Positions 46,501 through 57,053 of a stretch of 64,000 bases of DNA are shown piece after piece. The notes under the pieces are model-generated. The model saw only the letters and a program-made list of their open reading frames with translations, was not told where the DNA came from and searched no databases. The DNA is from CBFHMJ01 sp965656875. GTDB taxonomy: Bacteria; Pseudomonadota; Gammaproteobacteria; Enterobacterales; Alteromonadaceae. The number at the start of each line of letters is the position of its first letter. Position 1 is the first letter of the stretch. The stretch lies in the NCBI GenBank assembly GCA_965656875.1, contig CBFHMJ010000053.1, forward strand, positions 1-64,000, written 5' to 3'. A program made the position numbers and the translations under genes.

Positions 46501-49500
46501 TGGCAGGCTGTAGTTTGCCTGTATCGCCTGAAAACCTTCACCATCGCGTTCACGATACGTCGTTCGTAGAATTTCATGTCGATTAATCATCCAGCTAAGC
46601 GCACTGCAAAACACCGCCTCGTCAACGCCAGGTTTAAGCGTTAACTCCCATTCAACGTTATATACGTCGCTTTGCCCCTGAATTTTGTCGATAATCCACA
46701 ATCGACGTTGAGAATCTGACAGCGGCATTAATGGCTTACGCTCAACCGCCGTGACTGGCGGTAACTGCGTTTCATCAGCTCCGGATAGCATCGCCGCCAA
46801 CTGAGCAATAGATGGCTGGTGGAACACATCGCCAATTGTCAGGGTTTTATTCAACTGCTTTCGCACCTCGCCGATCAAACGTGTAATCAGCAAGGAGTGA
46901 CCACCCAGCTCAAAGAAATTGGCATCAATACTGAGTTGCTGTTCTTCAATGTTGAGTAGATCAGACCAGATACTGACCAGGGCTTGTTCGGTATCCGTCG
47001 TGGCCGCACGATAGTTACCTTGTCCCTGGGTCAAATCGATATCCGGTAATCGCCGGACATCTAACTTACCGTTAATCGTCACCGGAAATTCAGGCAACAA
47101 CATAAAGCCCACAGGCATCATAAATTCCGGGATTTTCTGCGCTAACTGTTGCTTCAAAGTCTGTAAATACGCCGACTCTGTGGTCTGAGACAACACAGAT
47201 TCATCTGCCACAAGCCAGGCCAGAATCCGCTTTTCGGTCAGGGTTGAGCCTGTCGATACGGCTTGCTCATTTGTTCTTACCTGAACCGTGCATTGCTGCA
47301 CGCCCGGGCATTGCATCAAATTCTGTTCAATTTCAGCCAGTTCAATCCGGAATCCACGGATTTTAATCTGGTTATCAGCTCGTCCAACAAAATCCAGGCT
47401 GCCATCTGGCAGATAACGCACCAAATCACCGGTTTTATACCAACACTGACAATTGTCGTTCTGGCTGTCACTCAAGCCATCTTTCAGACCCGTGACAAAG
47501 CGCTGTGCCGTTAGCTCCGGCTGATTAAGGTATTCCAGTGCCAGACCTGCGCCGGAGGTATACAATTCGCCAACTGCGCCAGGTGGTACAGGGGTTAAAT
47601 CGTCAGCCAGGACACGTACTGAAGTACTGGTTACCGGATAGCCGATGGGTACTTGTGTGTCACCCGAAAAATCAGCGGGAATACGCAGACAACAGGTAAA
47701 CGTGGTGTTTTCTGTCGGGCCATAACCATTGATGAACTGAATCTGAGGATACCAGGCGACCGCCCGGCTGATCGCATCCGGATCTAACGCTTCACCACCG
47801 CATAACACTGTATTTAGTGCTGGAAGCGATACTCGCTCCAGACTCCACTGATTAAACAATGAGGTCGTCAGCCACATTGCCGAAACCTGCTGGCGATAAA
47901 GCAGATCGTTCAACAACGCCAGATCGAAGTATTTTTCTGGATACAGAATACAAGTGCCGCCGTTCAGTAACGGTCCCCAGACTTCCAGCGTCGCCGCATC
48001 AAATGCCACGGAAGACGCATGTAAAAATCGGGTTTCATGATCCAGCGTCATGAAATTACAGTGTTTAACCAAACGAATTACGCCGGAATGAGGCACGACG
48101 GTTCCTTTCGGTAATCCGGTCGTTCCAGAGGTATAGGTGATATACGCAGGCGCTTGTTCTGGCGTCACCAGGCTGGCTGACAAATCCACCAGCGCCTGAT
48201 GTTGATATAACGCTTCATCATCAGCAAACAGGCAGGTTTCAACCTGAGCCAACGGCGACAATGCCGCGTAATCTGAATGTGTGATAACTCGTTGAACGCC
48301 GCTGTCACTCAGGATGTGTTTCAGTCTGGAATCCGGATAAGACGGGTCGATCAACACGCTCGCCGCCCCAACTTTAAGCACGGCCAACATAGATACGATC
48401 ATTTCAATGCTGCGATGCTGACACAAACCAATGAATTCACCCGCCGATGCACCGGCTGTTTGTAAATGCCAGGCGAGGCTGTCAGCTCGTTGATTCAGCG
48501 CCTGATAACTCAGGGTTGTCTCGCCACATACCACCGCAATGGCGTCAGGACGATCTGCAACCTGTTGATTAAAGCAATCGATAATGCCCTGAGTGTCAGG
48601 CATCACCGTGTCAGGGTTGCCCCATTGTTCCAGCTGCTGAATTTCCTGTTGCGACAGCAAATGCCAGTTAGCATCACTCGCTGGCGATGCAATCGTATGG
48701 TCAACAAAATTTGTTAGTTGTTGCACCAGGTGATCGGCCAGTTGTCGAACGTGATCCGCCGTAAAAATAGCGGGGTCATACACCCAGTTAAGTCGGGTGC
48801 CGTTATCGGATTCACTGGCGTACAACTCCAGGTCAAATCGAGATGCAACCTGACGTTGTGTTAATTCACGAAACTGTAAGGCTTTATCCGCTGAGATTGT
48901 GTCTTCATTCGCCTGTTCACCAGCCTTATCAGTCGCCTGGTCGCTTTGCGCGGTTTCCAGTGCCAGCAGAATCTGAAATAACGGCGAATGTTGCGCGTTA
49001 CCACCTGCTTGTTGTAATTCAACTAATTGCTCAAATGGCACATCCTGATGCGCCTGGGCATCCAGATTGACCTGGCGGATATGTTGCAAATAATCCTGTA
49101 CATTTTGTTGCGAAGTATCAGTGCGCAACACCAGCATATTGACAAAAAAGCCAATCAACGGAGCCAGCTCCGCTTTAGTCCGGTTGGCAACTGGCGTACC
49201 AATAACAATATCCCGGCTACCACTGTGAACCGATACCACTCTCGCCAGTGCGGCATGTAACAACATAAACAACGACATGCCTTGTTGTTTTGCCAGCGTC
49301 TGCAATGCTTCAGTGTGTTGATGGGTAAGCTGAGACGAAAGTGTTGCGCCTACAGTCTGCTTACGCGCAGGACGATTAAAATCAAGGGGTATGTCATGAA
49401 TACCCGGCGCTTCATCCAGTTGCTGTTGCCACCAGTCGAGCTGCTGTTTAATCACCGCTTGTTGTTTCTCAGATTGCTGCCAGGCGGCATAGTCTGCGTA

Positions 49501-50229
49501 CTGAATCGTTAATTCTGGAAGTTTTGCAGCCGAACCTTGTAATAGCCTCTGATATAACTGCATGAATTCACGAGCAAAAATATCTGTAGACTGACCATCA
49601 GAAGCAATATGATGCATCGTCAGGAATAACACGCCTTTGCTTTCCGTTCGCACCACAAATCTGGCGCGAATCATCAAATCCTGACTCAGGTCAAACGGCA
49701 GTTTACGTTCACTGGCTAACCGGTCAGCGATGCATTGCTGCCATTGTTCTTCCGTAAACGCTCGTCCATCCATCACCGTTAACTGGAATGCGGGTTGAGT
49801 CTGAATCACCTGCACCGGCTGATCATCCTGCATCAGGTAACAGGTGCGAAGCACTTCATGACGTTGAATCAATTGTTGCAACGCCTGTTCAGCAATCGCA
49901 GTATCAAATTCACCCGTCACCATCCAGCCGGAGACCATGTTGTACTCGGTACTTTGGCCCTGCAAGGTATCGATAAACCACAAACGTTTTTGTGCCTGTG
50001 AGAGCGGTAATCCTTCGCCCGGTTGTCGTTCAGTCCGTTGAATGGCACTCGAATCCGTGACCGCCTGTTCTTGTAAAAACGCCAGTAATGCCGGTTTATG
50101 TTCTTTAATCATCGCGGCCAGCGCCGGTGTTACTGCACCTTTCGGTGCATCCACTATCAGACGCTCTCCCTGCGCAGATAACCGAATATTCAAATCAGTT
50201 AATTGTTGAATCACCAGGATAATATTCAT
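43528..50229 (-). CDS. Nonribosomal peptide synthetase C: docking-C-A-T-C-A-T
   Basis: 2233 residues. A TubC-type docking domain (~1-55), then two modules. Condensation motifs are HHIASDG (~206) and HHIAIDG. The first adenylation domain (YTSGTTGLPKG, FDAATLEVWG) reads DALWLGGTFK, 8/10 identical to the valine code DAFWIGGTFK. The second (FDASPWVIW) reads DAWMVGAICK, 7/10 like the GrsA phenylalanine code. Carrier serines are in FFELGGHSLL and FFESGGHSLM. The C-terminal tail ends MDAEFEI, a probable docking peptide for NRPS D. The ATG shares one base with the stop of gene B (TAATG), so translation is probably coupled. Specificities are hand-derived and tentative. Confidence 0.95.
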   Translation of the reverse strand: MNIILVIQQLTDLNIRLSAQGERLIVDAPKGAVTPALAAMIKEHKPALLAFLQEQAVTDSSAIQRTERQPGEGLPLSQAQKRLWFIDTLQGQSTEYNMVSGWMVTGEFDTAIAEQALQQLIQRHEVLRTCYLMQDDQPVQVIQTQPAFQLTVMDGRAFTEEQWQQCIADRLASERKLPFDLSQDLMIRARFVVRTESKGVLFLTMHHIASDGQSTDIFAREFMQLYQRLLQGSAAKLPELTIQYADYAAWQQSEKQQAVIKQQLDWWQQQLDEAPGIHDIPLDFNRPARKQTVGATLSSQLTHQHTEALQTLAKQQGMSLFMLLHAALARVVSVHSGSRDIVIGTPVANRTKAELAPLIGFFVNMLVLRTDTSQQNVQDYLQHIRQVNLDAQAHQDVPFEQLVELQQAGGNAQHSPLFQILLALETAQSDQATDKAGEQANEDTISADKALQFRELTQRQVASRFDLELYASESDNGTRLNWVYDPAIFTADHVRQLADHLVQQLTNFVDHTIASPASDANWHLLSQQEIQQLEQWGNPDTVMPDTQGIIDCFNQQVADRPDAIAVVCGETTLSYQALNQRADSLAWHLQTAGASAGEFIGLCQHRSIEMIVSMLAVLKVGAASVLIDPSYPDSRLKHILSDSGVQRVITHSDYAALSPLAQVETCLFADDEALYQHQALVDLSASLVTPEQAPAYITYTSGTTGLPKGTVVPHSGVIRLVKHCNFMTLDHETRFLHASSVAFDAATLEVWGPLLNGGTCILYPEKYFDLALLNDLLYRQQVSAMWLTTSLFNQWSLERVSLPALNTVLCGGEALDPDAISRAVAWYPQIQFINGYGPTENTTFTCCLRIPADFSGDTQVPIGYPVTSTSVRVLADDLTPVPPGAVGELYTSGAGLALEYLNQPELTAQRFVTGLKDGLSDSQNDNCQCWYKTGDLVRYLPDGSLDFVGRADNQIKIRGFRIELAEIEQNLMQCPGVQQCTVQVRTNEQAVSTGSTLTEKRILAWLVADESVLSQTTESAYLQTLKQQLAQKIPEFMMPVGFMLLPEFPVTINGKLDVRRLPDIDLTQGQGNYRAATTDTEQALVSIWSDLLNIEEQQLSIDANFFELGGHSLLITRLIGEVRKQLNKTLTIGDVFHQPSIAQLAAMLSGADETQLPPVTAVERKPLMPLSDSQRRLWIIDKIQGQSDVYNVEWELTLKPGVDEAVFCSALSWMINRHEILRTTYRERDGEGFQAIQANYSLPVTQHDLTTVSDAEAVQQYKAIYQSVCRAHIDMSTELPIKVALVRFSGGLIRAAGVIHHIAIDGWSMKTFEEELVKACDAFAVEQVPVMIEPALQYADYAVWQQQVVAGDVIEQELNWWQQQLQDIQPLHRLPLDKQRPAERRYQGKQYRGLVPPGLSEALKRFAKKHDASPFMVMQTIFSVFIQRFSNENDVIMGIPVAGRDNPEIATMLGCFVNTLVLRNVINPDATLLEQLLHSKTVLADAYRHQTAPFDLLVEKLQVRRSTAFDPLFQLMFNLREMGNAEQRQVTSGWHGDNPEKFDLTLTVFDYQQQLVLEWSADMDLFTEQTIEHWHSSMVQLMDAVLMQPRSHLASIPAGSDAEIEHWLALTSRAEQPFSEQVLLSELIEYQARQSQERIAIQTADGSVTYQALNQQANRLAHHLINQFHINVGDRVAICLPRGIDFIVATLAILKTGAAYVPVDPSYPEGRIAYMLQDAQVALLIGESDAKQTLTDVSCPMFVMGGENTVLELAAWPGTNPEHSSSPDRSQTPAYVIYTSGTTGKPKGVVVEHRSLVNVLEDTVKQLNIDASSVFYQSTGFGFDASPWVIWSTLMAGGQLIVATNKDFVGELNDWPDVTHLMMTPSMLSMVTPRALPALSTVVVGGEACDVELASRWLPYARFINAYGPTEATICCSMTEITNSDDITLGQPIANSAMLVLDEHLQLKPPGANGELYIAGVCLANGYLNQPEQTEQVFIENPWYRVGMPTYWRRLYRTGDLARYRQDGKFEYMGRVDKQVKIRGFRVEPGEVQQRLMHIQTVNQAVVLPVDGQLAAWITLAEQSVSSDVSHMADSQEQQTRIIRELRNELANDLPDYMLPSTITIVPDIPVNANGKLDIEALPEPTTQSFDDAERTQPETPLEHQLCAIWSSFLKTDALSVTSNFFESGGHSLMAIKLCASISTETGIHVRVNDLFSHATVRQLAEFMTSQSDASAQTTMTASSLEMDAEFEI

Positions 50230-53200
50230 TAAAACTCCAGTTGTTCGAAATCATCTGTCGGACAAGAATCCACCCCAGTGGCGTTCTCGCTGGATTGTCG
50301 GAAATCAATAAATGCCGCAAGCGTCCTGACCGTGCCATATTGATAAACCTGACGTAGTTCAAGCTGTAGTCCTGTTTGTTGCTGTAGCAGGCTAATAAGG
50401 CGTATTAACAGCAGCGAATGGCCGCCCAGTTCGAAGAAATTACTGTCCAGCCCGATAGCATTCAGTTCGAGCCCTAATAACCCGGCCCAGATTGCCGCGA
50501 CGGTTTGTTCCGTTTCGCTTTCTGGTGCAGCCAGTGCTGCGCCCGATTGTTCAGAAGGTTCAGGTAAGGCTTTACGGTCAATTTTGCCGTTTGGCGTCAA
50601 TGCAAATTCATCAACAAGAAGTAAAACTGAAGGCACCATGTAAGCTGGTAAACGACGCTCCAGTTCGATCATCACCGTAGTGATTAACGCACTGGCTGAC
50701 GATGTATCCGGTTCAACAGGCGTTTGCTCAACCACGGCTGGCTGAATCCAGCCAACCAGTCTCGCAGGCTCCTGACCGTTTTGATGCAAGGCCACACAGG
50801 CCTGTTGCACGTTCGGCAACTGCTGCAACGTTCGCTCAATTTCACCCAACTCAATCCGGAAACCTCGTAACTTGATTTGGTTGTCCACCCGACCAATAAA
50901 GTCAATCGAACCATCGCTGGCATAACGCACCAAATCGCCGGTTTTATACATACGCTGCGCCCCGTCATGCGCGAACGGGTTGCGAACAAATGCCTTTGCC
51001 GTTTGCTCAGGCTTGTTGTGATAACCCAGCGCCAGCCCTGCACCTGCGATGCACAATTCCCCCAATGCGCCATCAGGCGCGGGTAGACCGTGCGGGTCCA
51101 GCACATAAACCTGAGTATTCGCCAGTGGGAAGCCAATACTTTGCTTAAAGGCCGGATCAACTTCACGAATCAAGGTGTCAACCGAGTATTCGGTCGGGCC
51201 GTATGCATTGAATAATCGAGGTTTTGGATCAGACAATTCGAAGAATATCTGTACCGCTTCTTCGCTGAGTTTTTCACCACCGACCGAGATCATGCGAATG
51301 CAGGACGCGGGTTGTCGGTTGTTATCCGCCATTAAGGCATGGAAAAAAGAGGTAGGAAGATTCAGTACTGATGCCTGATATCGCTCACAGTACTGCCAGA
51401 ATGCATCACCAACCTGCATCCATTCGTCGGACCGTAAAATCAGGCCGCAACCATTGCATAATGCGCCAAAAATCTCCTCGACTGACATGTCAAAACTGAA
51501 CGATGCAAACTGAACAACACGGTCTTCAGGCGTTAGCTGATAGCGTTCCTGTAGTGAAATCGCGAGGTTCAATACCCCTTGATGCGGGATCGCGACGCCT
51601 TTTGGTTGCCCGGTCGAACCCGAGGTGTAAATCATGTAAGCAACGAGCGTATCCGGTGATTCATTCAGCGTAATCGCTGATGTGGGATACGAAGAAAGAT
51701 CGAGCGTGTCACTGAAACAACAGGGAACAGACTGTGCAAAGCTCAGTTGATCAGTAAGATCCTGTGCCGTCAGCACACGTTTCAGTCCGGCATCAGCCGT
51801 GATATACGCCAGTCGTTCTTGCGGATAAGCGGTATCCAGCGGCACATACGCTGCGCCCACTTTCAGAATCGCAAACGTCGCAACCATCATCGGAATACTG
51901 CGAAGATGATAAATGCCGACAAAATCACCTGGCACAATTCCCTGTTCTTTCAGGTAGTGAGCCAGTTGACTGGATTGGTGATCCAGTTGTTGCCAGCTCA
52001 TGGTTTCATCTTCATGCCACAGCGCTATATCATTCGGCTTTTGCTGCGCGATGCGTTGGATCTGGTCCTGAATCAACCCGTCAGGTAATGACACACTGGT
52101 TTGATTCGGTTCATGTACCAAACCATGCCATTCCGCAGGAGAGAACATCGACATATCACTGATTTGAGTGTCGTGTAGCGTCTGTTCACCGTCCAGATCA
52201 GCAAAACCCGTGAGTAATTGCAGGTAGTGATTGCACATTTGGGTCATTTGTTCATGACTGAATAAATCCCGGTCATAAATCCAGCTTACGGTAAATCCAT
52301 CACTACCGCCGTGAACACCAATATCCAGATCGAACTTGGCGACGGTATGAGTCAGGCCGTCCGTTGCTTCACGAGAAACACTGTTAATCCCGGCAAACTC
52401 AAGCCCGTCGAGTGATACATCCTGTTGCTCACCGCCAACTGACGACACTGAACCGGTGGAATCGTAGCTAAACATGATCTGAAACAGCGGCGAATGGTTG
52501 AGCGAGCGCTCAGTCACACAATGTTCAACCAACTGTTCGAAAGGAATATCCTGATGGGTTTGTGCGCCAAGATGTGTGTCCCGTACCTGACGGAAGTAAT
52601 TCGCTAACGTTGTATTCTCCGTATTCAGACGTAACACCACCGTGTTGACGAATAAACCGATTAACGACTCAACATCCTGATGCAGCCGATTGGCGACAGG
52701 CGTTCCCATCACGATATCGGTGCTGGCTGAATGACGAGAAAAGACTAACGCCAACACGCCATGAAATAACATAAACGGGGTGATTTGTAGCTGACTGGCC
52801 AGGGTTCGTAATCGCGCACTGACATCGCTCGTCAGCGCGGTTTTGATTTGTATCCCCTGATAACGCTGGTCAGCCGGTCTGGAATTCGCCAGTGGCAAGC
52901 TGTGAACACCCGGTACGTCATCCAGTTGCTGCAACCAGTAGCTGACCTGCTGCTGTAATACGTCACCTTGTAACCAGTTCCGTTGCCAGTTTGCATAATC
53001 CAGGTATTGAACAGCCAGCGGTGGCAAGAGTGTATCGACATCATCACGCTGCGATTCATTTGTCGCAAAATGACGATAAAGACGAGTAAATTCCTGCACC
53101 AGTCGTTGATTCGACCAACCATCAGAGGCGATATGATGCAGGTTTAACAGCAAGACAAAATCGTTGTCAGCCAACTGCACAACACTGGCGCGGATTTTTA

Positions 53201-56200
53201 ACGGCGTTGCCAGATCAAAACAGAACTGTCGTTCAGCGTTAATCAGTTGTTCGATTTGCTTCTCTTGTTGCGGCTTGCCCGTTAAATCAACCCGTTGCAC
53301 AGAAAACACCACGTTGTCAGCAACGCGCTGCACTATCAGATCGTCATGATTGTGGAATGAGGTTCTCAGGGTTTCGTGGCGCTGCACGATAGTTTGTAAT
53401 GCCTGTTCAACGGCGTCGATATTCAACGGACCGGAAACCCGCCAGGCTTTCGGCATGTTGTATTCCGGACTGCCGCCTTGTAAGGCATCGATATACCACA
53501 TCCGTTGTTGGGCAAACGAGGTGATAAACCCCTGCTCCGATGCCATCGAATCCTGACGACTTACCCGTTCAATGTCACCGCGAATGAAACCGCCTTGTTG
53601 TTGTTCACACTGGTTTGCAAGCGCTTGCAATGTCGCCTGTTCAAAAACCTGTTCGACCGTTAATTCAATATCCAGCAAGGCACGAATCTGAGACAGCAAA
53701 CGGATCACCAGTAAAGAATGTCCACCCAGCTCAAAGAAGTCACTTTGACGATGAAGGTCCGCGACCGGGATAGTCAGTAACACCGACCAGATTTCCGCGA
53801 GTGTCTTCTCAGTGTCTGTAGCGGGTTTATCAACGTCTGCGTGATCGATTGCTGAACCTGGAACGATGGCTGGCAGTTGACCACGGTCCAGTTTGCCGTT
53901 GGATTTAAGCGGTAATTTGTCCAGGCAAACGACCTGTGCAGGCACCATATAACCTGGCATTAGCCGGGTTAACGCCTGACGAATCTGGCGCTCATCAGCT
54001 TTATGCTGAGTAGCTGGAACAACATAAGCCACCAGGGTTGATTGCGGCTTGTTTGCCCCATCACGATGGCCAACCTGATGACCGTTAACAACGACAGCAC
54101 CCTGCGCGACCAGCTCACACTGATTCAACCAGTACTCGACTTCGGCCAGCTCTACCCGATAACCACGGATTTTCACTTGTTGATCGATACGCCCCAGGAA
54201 TATCAGTTCGCCCGATGGCAGTAATCGTACTTTGTCGCCCGTGCGATAAAATCGCTCAGCCGGTGCATCAGTAAAAGACGTTGTTACAAACTTATCTGCG
54301 GTTAACGATGGATTGTTTAAGTATCCCGCAGCAACACCAGCACCGCTCACCCATAATTCACCCACAGCCCCTGCAGGTAATAAATCACCGGATTTGGATA
54401 CCACAACACCGTGTTGTCCGGGCAGAAATTCACCCAGCGGCATCAACGCAAAGTCGTCGTCCAGTGTGAGTTCAGTAGCGCAGCAACCAATAGTGGTTTC
54501 AGTTGGGCCGAAATGATGAATCAGCCGCGTTGATGACGGGTTATTCGTCGTTTGGTTATGTTGTAGACAATGTTGTAGAAAATGTCGTAGCTTTTGCTGT
54601 GTCTGGCTGTCGGATTTCTCGCCGCCAATAATCACCGTATGAGCGAACACAGAATCATCCTGTGCCGGATACAACCCCGCAAAGTGAGACGGTGTCATTT
54701 TGAGTAAATCCAGCGGCTGACGACGGAGATAATCCTGCATAAAAGTCGCATCAACGATTTGTTGTTCGTTGAAAACATGTAAAGTGCCACCGACCATCAA
54801 ACTGAGGAATAACGCGGTATTACCGAGATCGGTTGCGATACTGGTCACCAGGCCGTAGTTCAGACCGTGCGCGATATTGAATCGGGCTTGCATTCCCAGG
54901 GTGTAATTCACCAGATTACGGTGAGTGACCAACACACCTTTCGGCGTGCCTGTGGTGCCAGAGGTATAGATGATGTAAGCCACACGGTCATTATTTTCAG
55001 CCAGCTCAATGGCTTGAGATGACTGTTCCGCCAATAAATGTTGAATCAGCGGATCGTCCAGATTAAGTTGCTGTGTCGCCGTGCAGCCCACAAATTTTGC
55101 CGCCAGCGGCTGATCCGTGATCACAATATCCAACCCGGCATCCTGCACCATCCAGTGCGCTCGTGCTTCAGGTAATCCGGCATCAATCGGCACATACGCC
55201 GAGCCAGTCTTTAACACGGCCAGAATACTTAACAGCGTCGCAACGCCAGGTTTTACGCTAATGCCAATTCGACCATTATCCGTTGCGCCAACCTCGATTA
55301 AGTAATGAGCCAGTTGATTCGCACGTTGATCCAGTTCTGCATAACTCAGTGACTCATCGCCCACCACCAAAGCTCTGTCATCGCCCTGTCGTTGAGCGTG
55401 TTTTTCAAACCAGCGTTGTACACCAAACGCGCTGTCGGCGGGCAATTCAGCCACGGATTCAACCTCGGTGTGAATCGAGGTAATGTCAGTAGAGACGGGA
55501 AAGAGTTGTTGCAAAGAGGTCGTTGCTACCGTGTCAGGCGAAATCGCCAACAAGCGATCAATCATCGTCAGCAGATAGTCATTGAACGAGGTAATGGTTT
55601 GCGCGTTGAACAGTCGGGTATCAAACCGCCAGTTAAGTTGACCACCCTGTTCATGCAATTGCGCTTCAATCGTTAAATCAAACTTCACCAGTGCCTGCGA
55701 TTCCAGCGCCTGACTACGTTGTTCTATTCGTTGACTTGCACTGGTCGCCTGGCCGGTGTTATCTGTCGTTAACATTAACTGAAACAGCGGATTGTGCGCC
55801 GTTGTATGTTCAGGCTTGAGGGTTTCAACCAACATATCAAACGGAATATGCTGATGCTGTTGTGCGGTTAAATGCGTCGTGCGCAACTGGTCAATAAACG
55901 CCGAGACTGACGTATCAGACAATTTGTCTTGCGGGATTTGAAGGCGTAACACCAGGGTATTAATAAAACAGCCCACGATGTCCTGCATTTCGGCAGTTTG
56001 ACGATTCGCCACTGGCACGCCAATCACGCTGTCACTGTCGCCACTGAAACGCGCGAACACCAGAGCCACCAGACCATGCAATAACATAAACGGTGTTACA
56101 CCCAGTTGGTTCGCTCGATTGATCAAGGTCGAACACGTTTTGTGGTCCAGCGTTTGGGTTAACAACGCGCCCTGATTTTGCTTGCGCTTCGGTCGCACAT

Positions 56201-57053
56201 AATCCAGCGGTAAACCATGAACGGCGGGTAAATCAGCCAGTTGCTGTTGCCACCAGGCAAGCGATGTCTCAAACGCGGGTGTATCACGCAATGCATGTTG
56301 CCACAGCGCAAAATCCGCATATTGCAAGGTATCTTCTGACGGCGTTACTACGTCTCCGGCAGCCAGTTGCTGGTAAATCGACTGAAACTGCTGATGCAAT
56401 GTGTTCATCGACCAGCCATCGACCGCAATATGGTGAATACCAATCACCAGCTGTCGCTCACCGTTTTTAGTGGTGATTAATGCTGCTCGAAAAGGGATCT
56501 CATTGTCGAGTTGAAACGGCTTTGCCAGGAATGTTGAAATCCGCTCTCGCGCTGCCTGAGCATCAGACACCATAAATTGCGCCATAGTCGGTACATCATC
56601 AGTAACTATTTGAAAAGCTCCAATAATGTCTTCCCGATAAACAGTCCGCAATGCGTCGGATTGTCGCACTAACTGCACCAGCGCCTGAGCAATAAGCTCA
56701 TCCTTCATTGATGCCCCAACTGGCGTAATTAACGACAAATGATACTCAGGGCTGGCCCCATTCATGCGGTCAATAAACCACAAACGCTGCTGCGACCAGG
56801 ACAAAGGAATTCGTGTCACTGAATCCCGTTGCCGTGTTAACGGTGGTAAAACCACCGGTTCCGCTATCGCTGTTTCCGATTGAGCAAGCGCTGATAAATG
56901 CGGCACCAGCGCCTGCTTATTTTCCCGAATCAAGGTTGCCAGTTCAGGGGTGATCGCGCCGGGTTCGGCGCGAGTTTTCAGTTTTCCCTCGTCAACGAAG
57001 ACCTGAATGCCAGCCTGGGCAAGGGTGTTAACAAGTTGATTCATGGCTACCAT
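50229..57053 (-). CDS. Nonribosomal peptide synthetase B: docking-C-A-T-C-A-T, includes an Asp module
   Basis: 2274 residues. A TubC-like docking domain (MNQLVNTLAQAGIQVFVDEGKL) then two modules, with condensation motifs HHIAVDG and HHIASDG. The first adenylation domain has the unusual pocket segment IATDLGNTALF and reads DLTKIGHIGK, 9/10 identical to the known Asp code DLTKVGHIGK. The second (FSFDMSVEEIF) reads DMENSGAVDK; the DMEN start recalls ornithine codes but I leave it unassigned. Carrier serines are in FFELGGHSLL (twice). The tail ends DDFEQLEF, a probable docking peptide for gene C. The gene overlaps the end of gene A by 7 bp (ATGGTAG), and its ATG has GGAAG 8 nt upstream. Confidence 0.95.
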   Translation of the reverse strand: MVAMNQLVNTLAQAGIQVFVDEGKLKTRAEPGAITPELATLIRENKQALVPHLSALAQSETAIAEPVVLPPLTRQRDSVTRIPLSWSQQRLWFIDRMNGASPEYHLSLITPVGASMKDELIAQALVQLVRQSDALRTVYREDIIGAFQIVTDDVPTMAQFMVSDAQAARERISTFLAKPFQLDNEIPFRAALITTKNGERQLVIGIHHIAVDGWSMNTLHQQFQSIYQQLAAGDVVTPSEDTLQYADFALWQHALRDTPAFETSLAWWQQQLADLPAVHGLPLDYVRPKRKQNQGALLTQTLDHKTCSTLINRANQLGVTPFMLLHGLVALVFARFSGDSDSVIGVPVANRQTAEMQDIVGCFINTLVLRLQIPQDKLSDTSVSAFIDQLRTTHLTAQQHQHIPFDMLVETLKPEHTTAHNPLFQLMLTTDNTGQATSASQRIEQRSQALESQALVKFDLTIEAQLHEQGGQLNWRFDTRLFNAQTITSFNDYLLTMIDRLLAISPDTVATTSLQQLFPVSTDITSIHTEVESVAELPADSAFGVQRWFEKHAQRQGDDRALVVGDESLSYAELDQRANQLAHYLIEVGATDNGRIGISVKPGVATLLSILAVLKTGSAYVPIDAGLPEARAHWMVQDAGLDIVITDQPLAAKFVGCTATQQLNLDDPLIQHLLAEQSSQAIELAENNDRVAYIIYTSGTTGTPKGVLVTHRNLVNYTLGMQARFNIAHGLNYGLVTSIATDLGNTALFLSLMVGGTLHVFNEQQIVDATFMQDYLRRQPLDLLKMTPSHFAGLYPAQDDSVFAHTVIIGGEKSDSQTQQKLRHFLQHCLQHNQTTNNPSSTRLIHHFGPTETTIGCCATELTLDDDFALMPLGEFLPGQHGVVVSKSGDLLPAGAVGELWVSGAGVAAGYLNNPSLTADKFVTTSFTDAPAERFYRTGDKVRLLPSGELIFLGRIDQQVKIRGYRVELAEVEYWLNQCELVAQGAVVVNGHQVGHRDGANKPQSTLVAYVVPATQHKADERQIRQALTRLMPGYMVPAQVVCLDKLPLKSNGKLDRGQLPAIVPGSAIDHADVDKPATDTEKTLAEIWSVLLTIPVADLHRQSDFFELGGHSLLVIRLLSQIRALLDIELTVEQVFEQATLQALANQCEQQQGGFIRGDIERVSRQDSMASEQGFITSFAQQRMWYIDALQGGSPEYNMPKAWRVSGPLNIDAVEQALQTIVQRHETLRTSFHNHDDLIVQRVADNVVFSVQRVDLTGKPQQEKQIEQLINAERQFCFDLATPLKIRASVVQLADNDFVLLLNLHHIASDGWSNQRLVQEFTRLYRHFATNESQRDDVDTLLPPLAVQYLDYANWQRNWLQGDVLQQQVSYWLQQLDDVPGVHSLPLANSRPADQRYQGIQIKTALTSDVSARLRTLASQLQITPFMLFHGVLALVFSRHSASTDIVMGTPVANRLHQDVESLIGLFVNTVVLRLNTENTTLANYFRQVRDTHLGAQTHQDIPFEQLVEHCVTERSLNHSPLFQIMFSYDSTGSVSSVGGEQQDVSLDGLEFAGINSVSREATDGLTHTVAKFDLDIGVHGGSDGFTVSWIYDRDLFSHEQMTQMCNHYLQLLTGFADLDGEQTLHDTQISDMSMFSPAEWHGLVHEPNQTSVSLPDGLIQDQIQRIAQQKPNDIALWHEDETMSWQQLDHQSSQLAHYLKEQGIVPGDFVGIYHLRSIPMMVATFAILKVGAAYVPLDTAYPQERLAYITADAGLKRVLTAQDLTDQLSFAQSVPCCFSDTLDLSSYPTSAITLNESPDTLVAYMIYTSGSTGQPKGVAIPHQGVLNLAISLQERYQLTPEDRVVQFASFSFDMSVEEIFGALCNGCGLILRSDEWMQVGDAFWQYCERYQASVLNLPTSFFHALMADNNRQPASCIRMISVGGEKLSEEAVQIFFELSDPKPRLFNAYGPTEYSVDTLIREVDPAFKQSIGFPLANTQVYVLDPHGLPAPDGALGELCIAGAGLALGYHNKPEQTAKAFVRNPFAHDGAQRMYKTGDLVRYASDGSIDFIGRVDNQIKLRGFRIELGEIERTLQQLPNVQQACVALHQNGQEPARLVGWIQPAVVEQTPVEPDTSSASALITTVMIELERRLPAYMVPSVLLLVDEFALTPNGKIDRKALPEPSEQSGAALAAPESETEQTVAAIWAGLLGLELNAIGLDSNFFELGGHSLLLIRLISLLQQQTGLQLELRQVYQYGTVRTLAAFIDFRQSSENATGVDSCPTDDFEQLEF

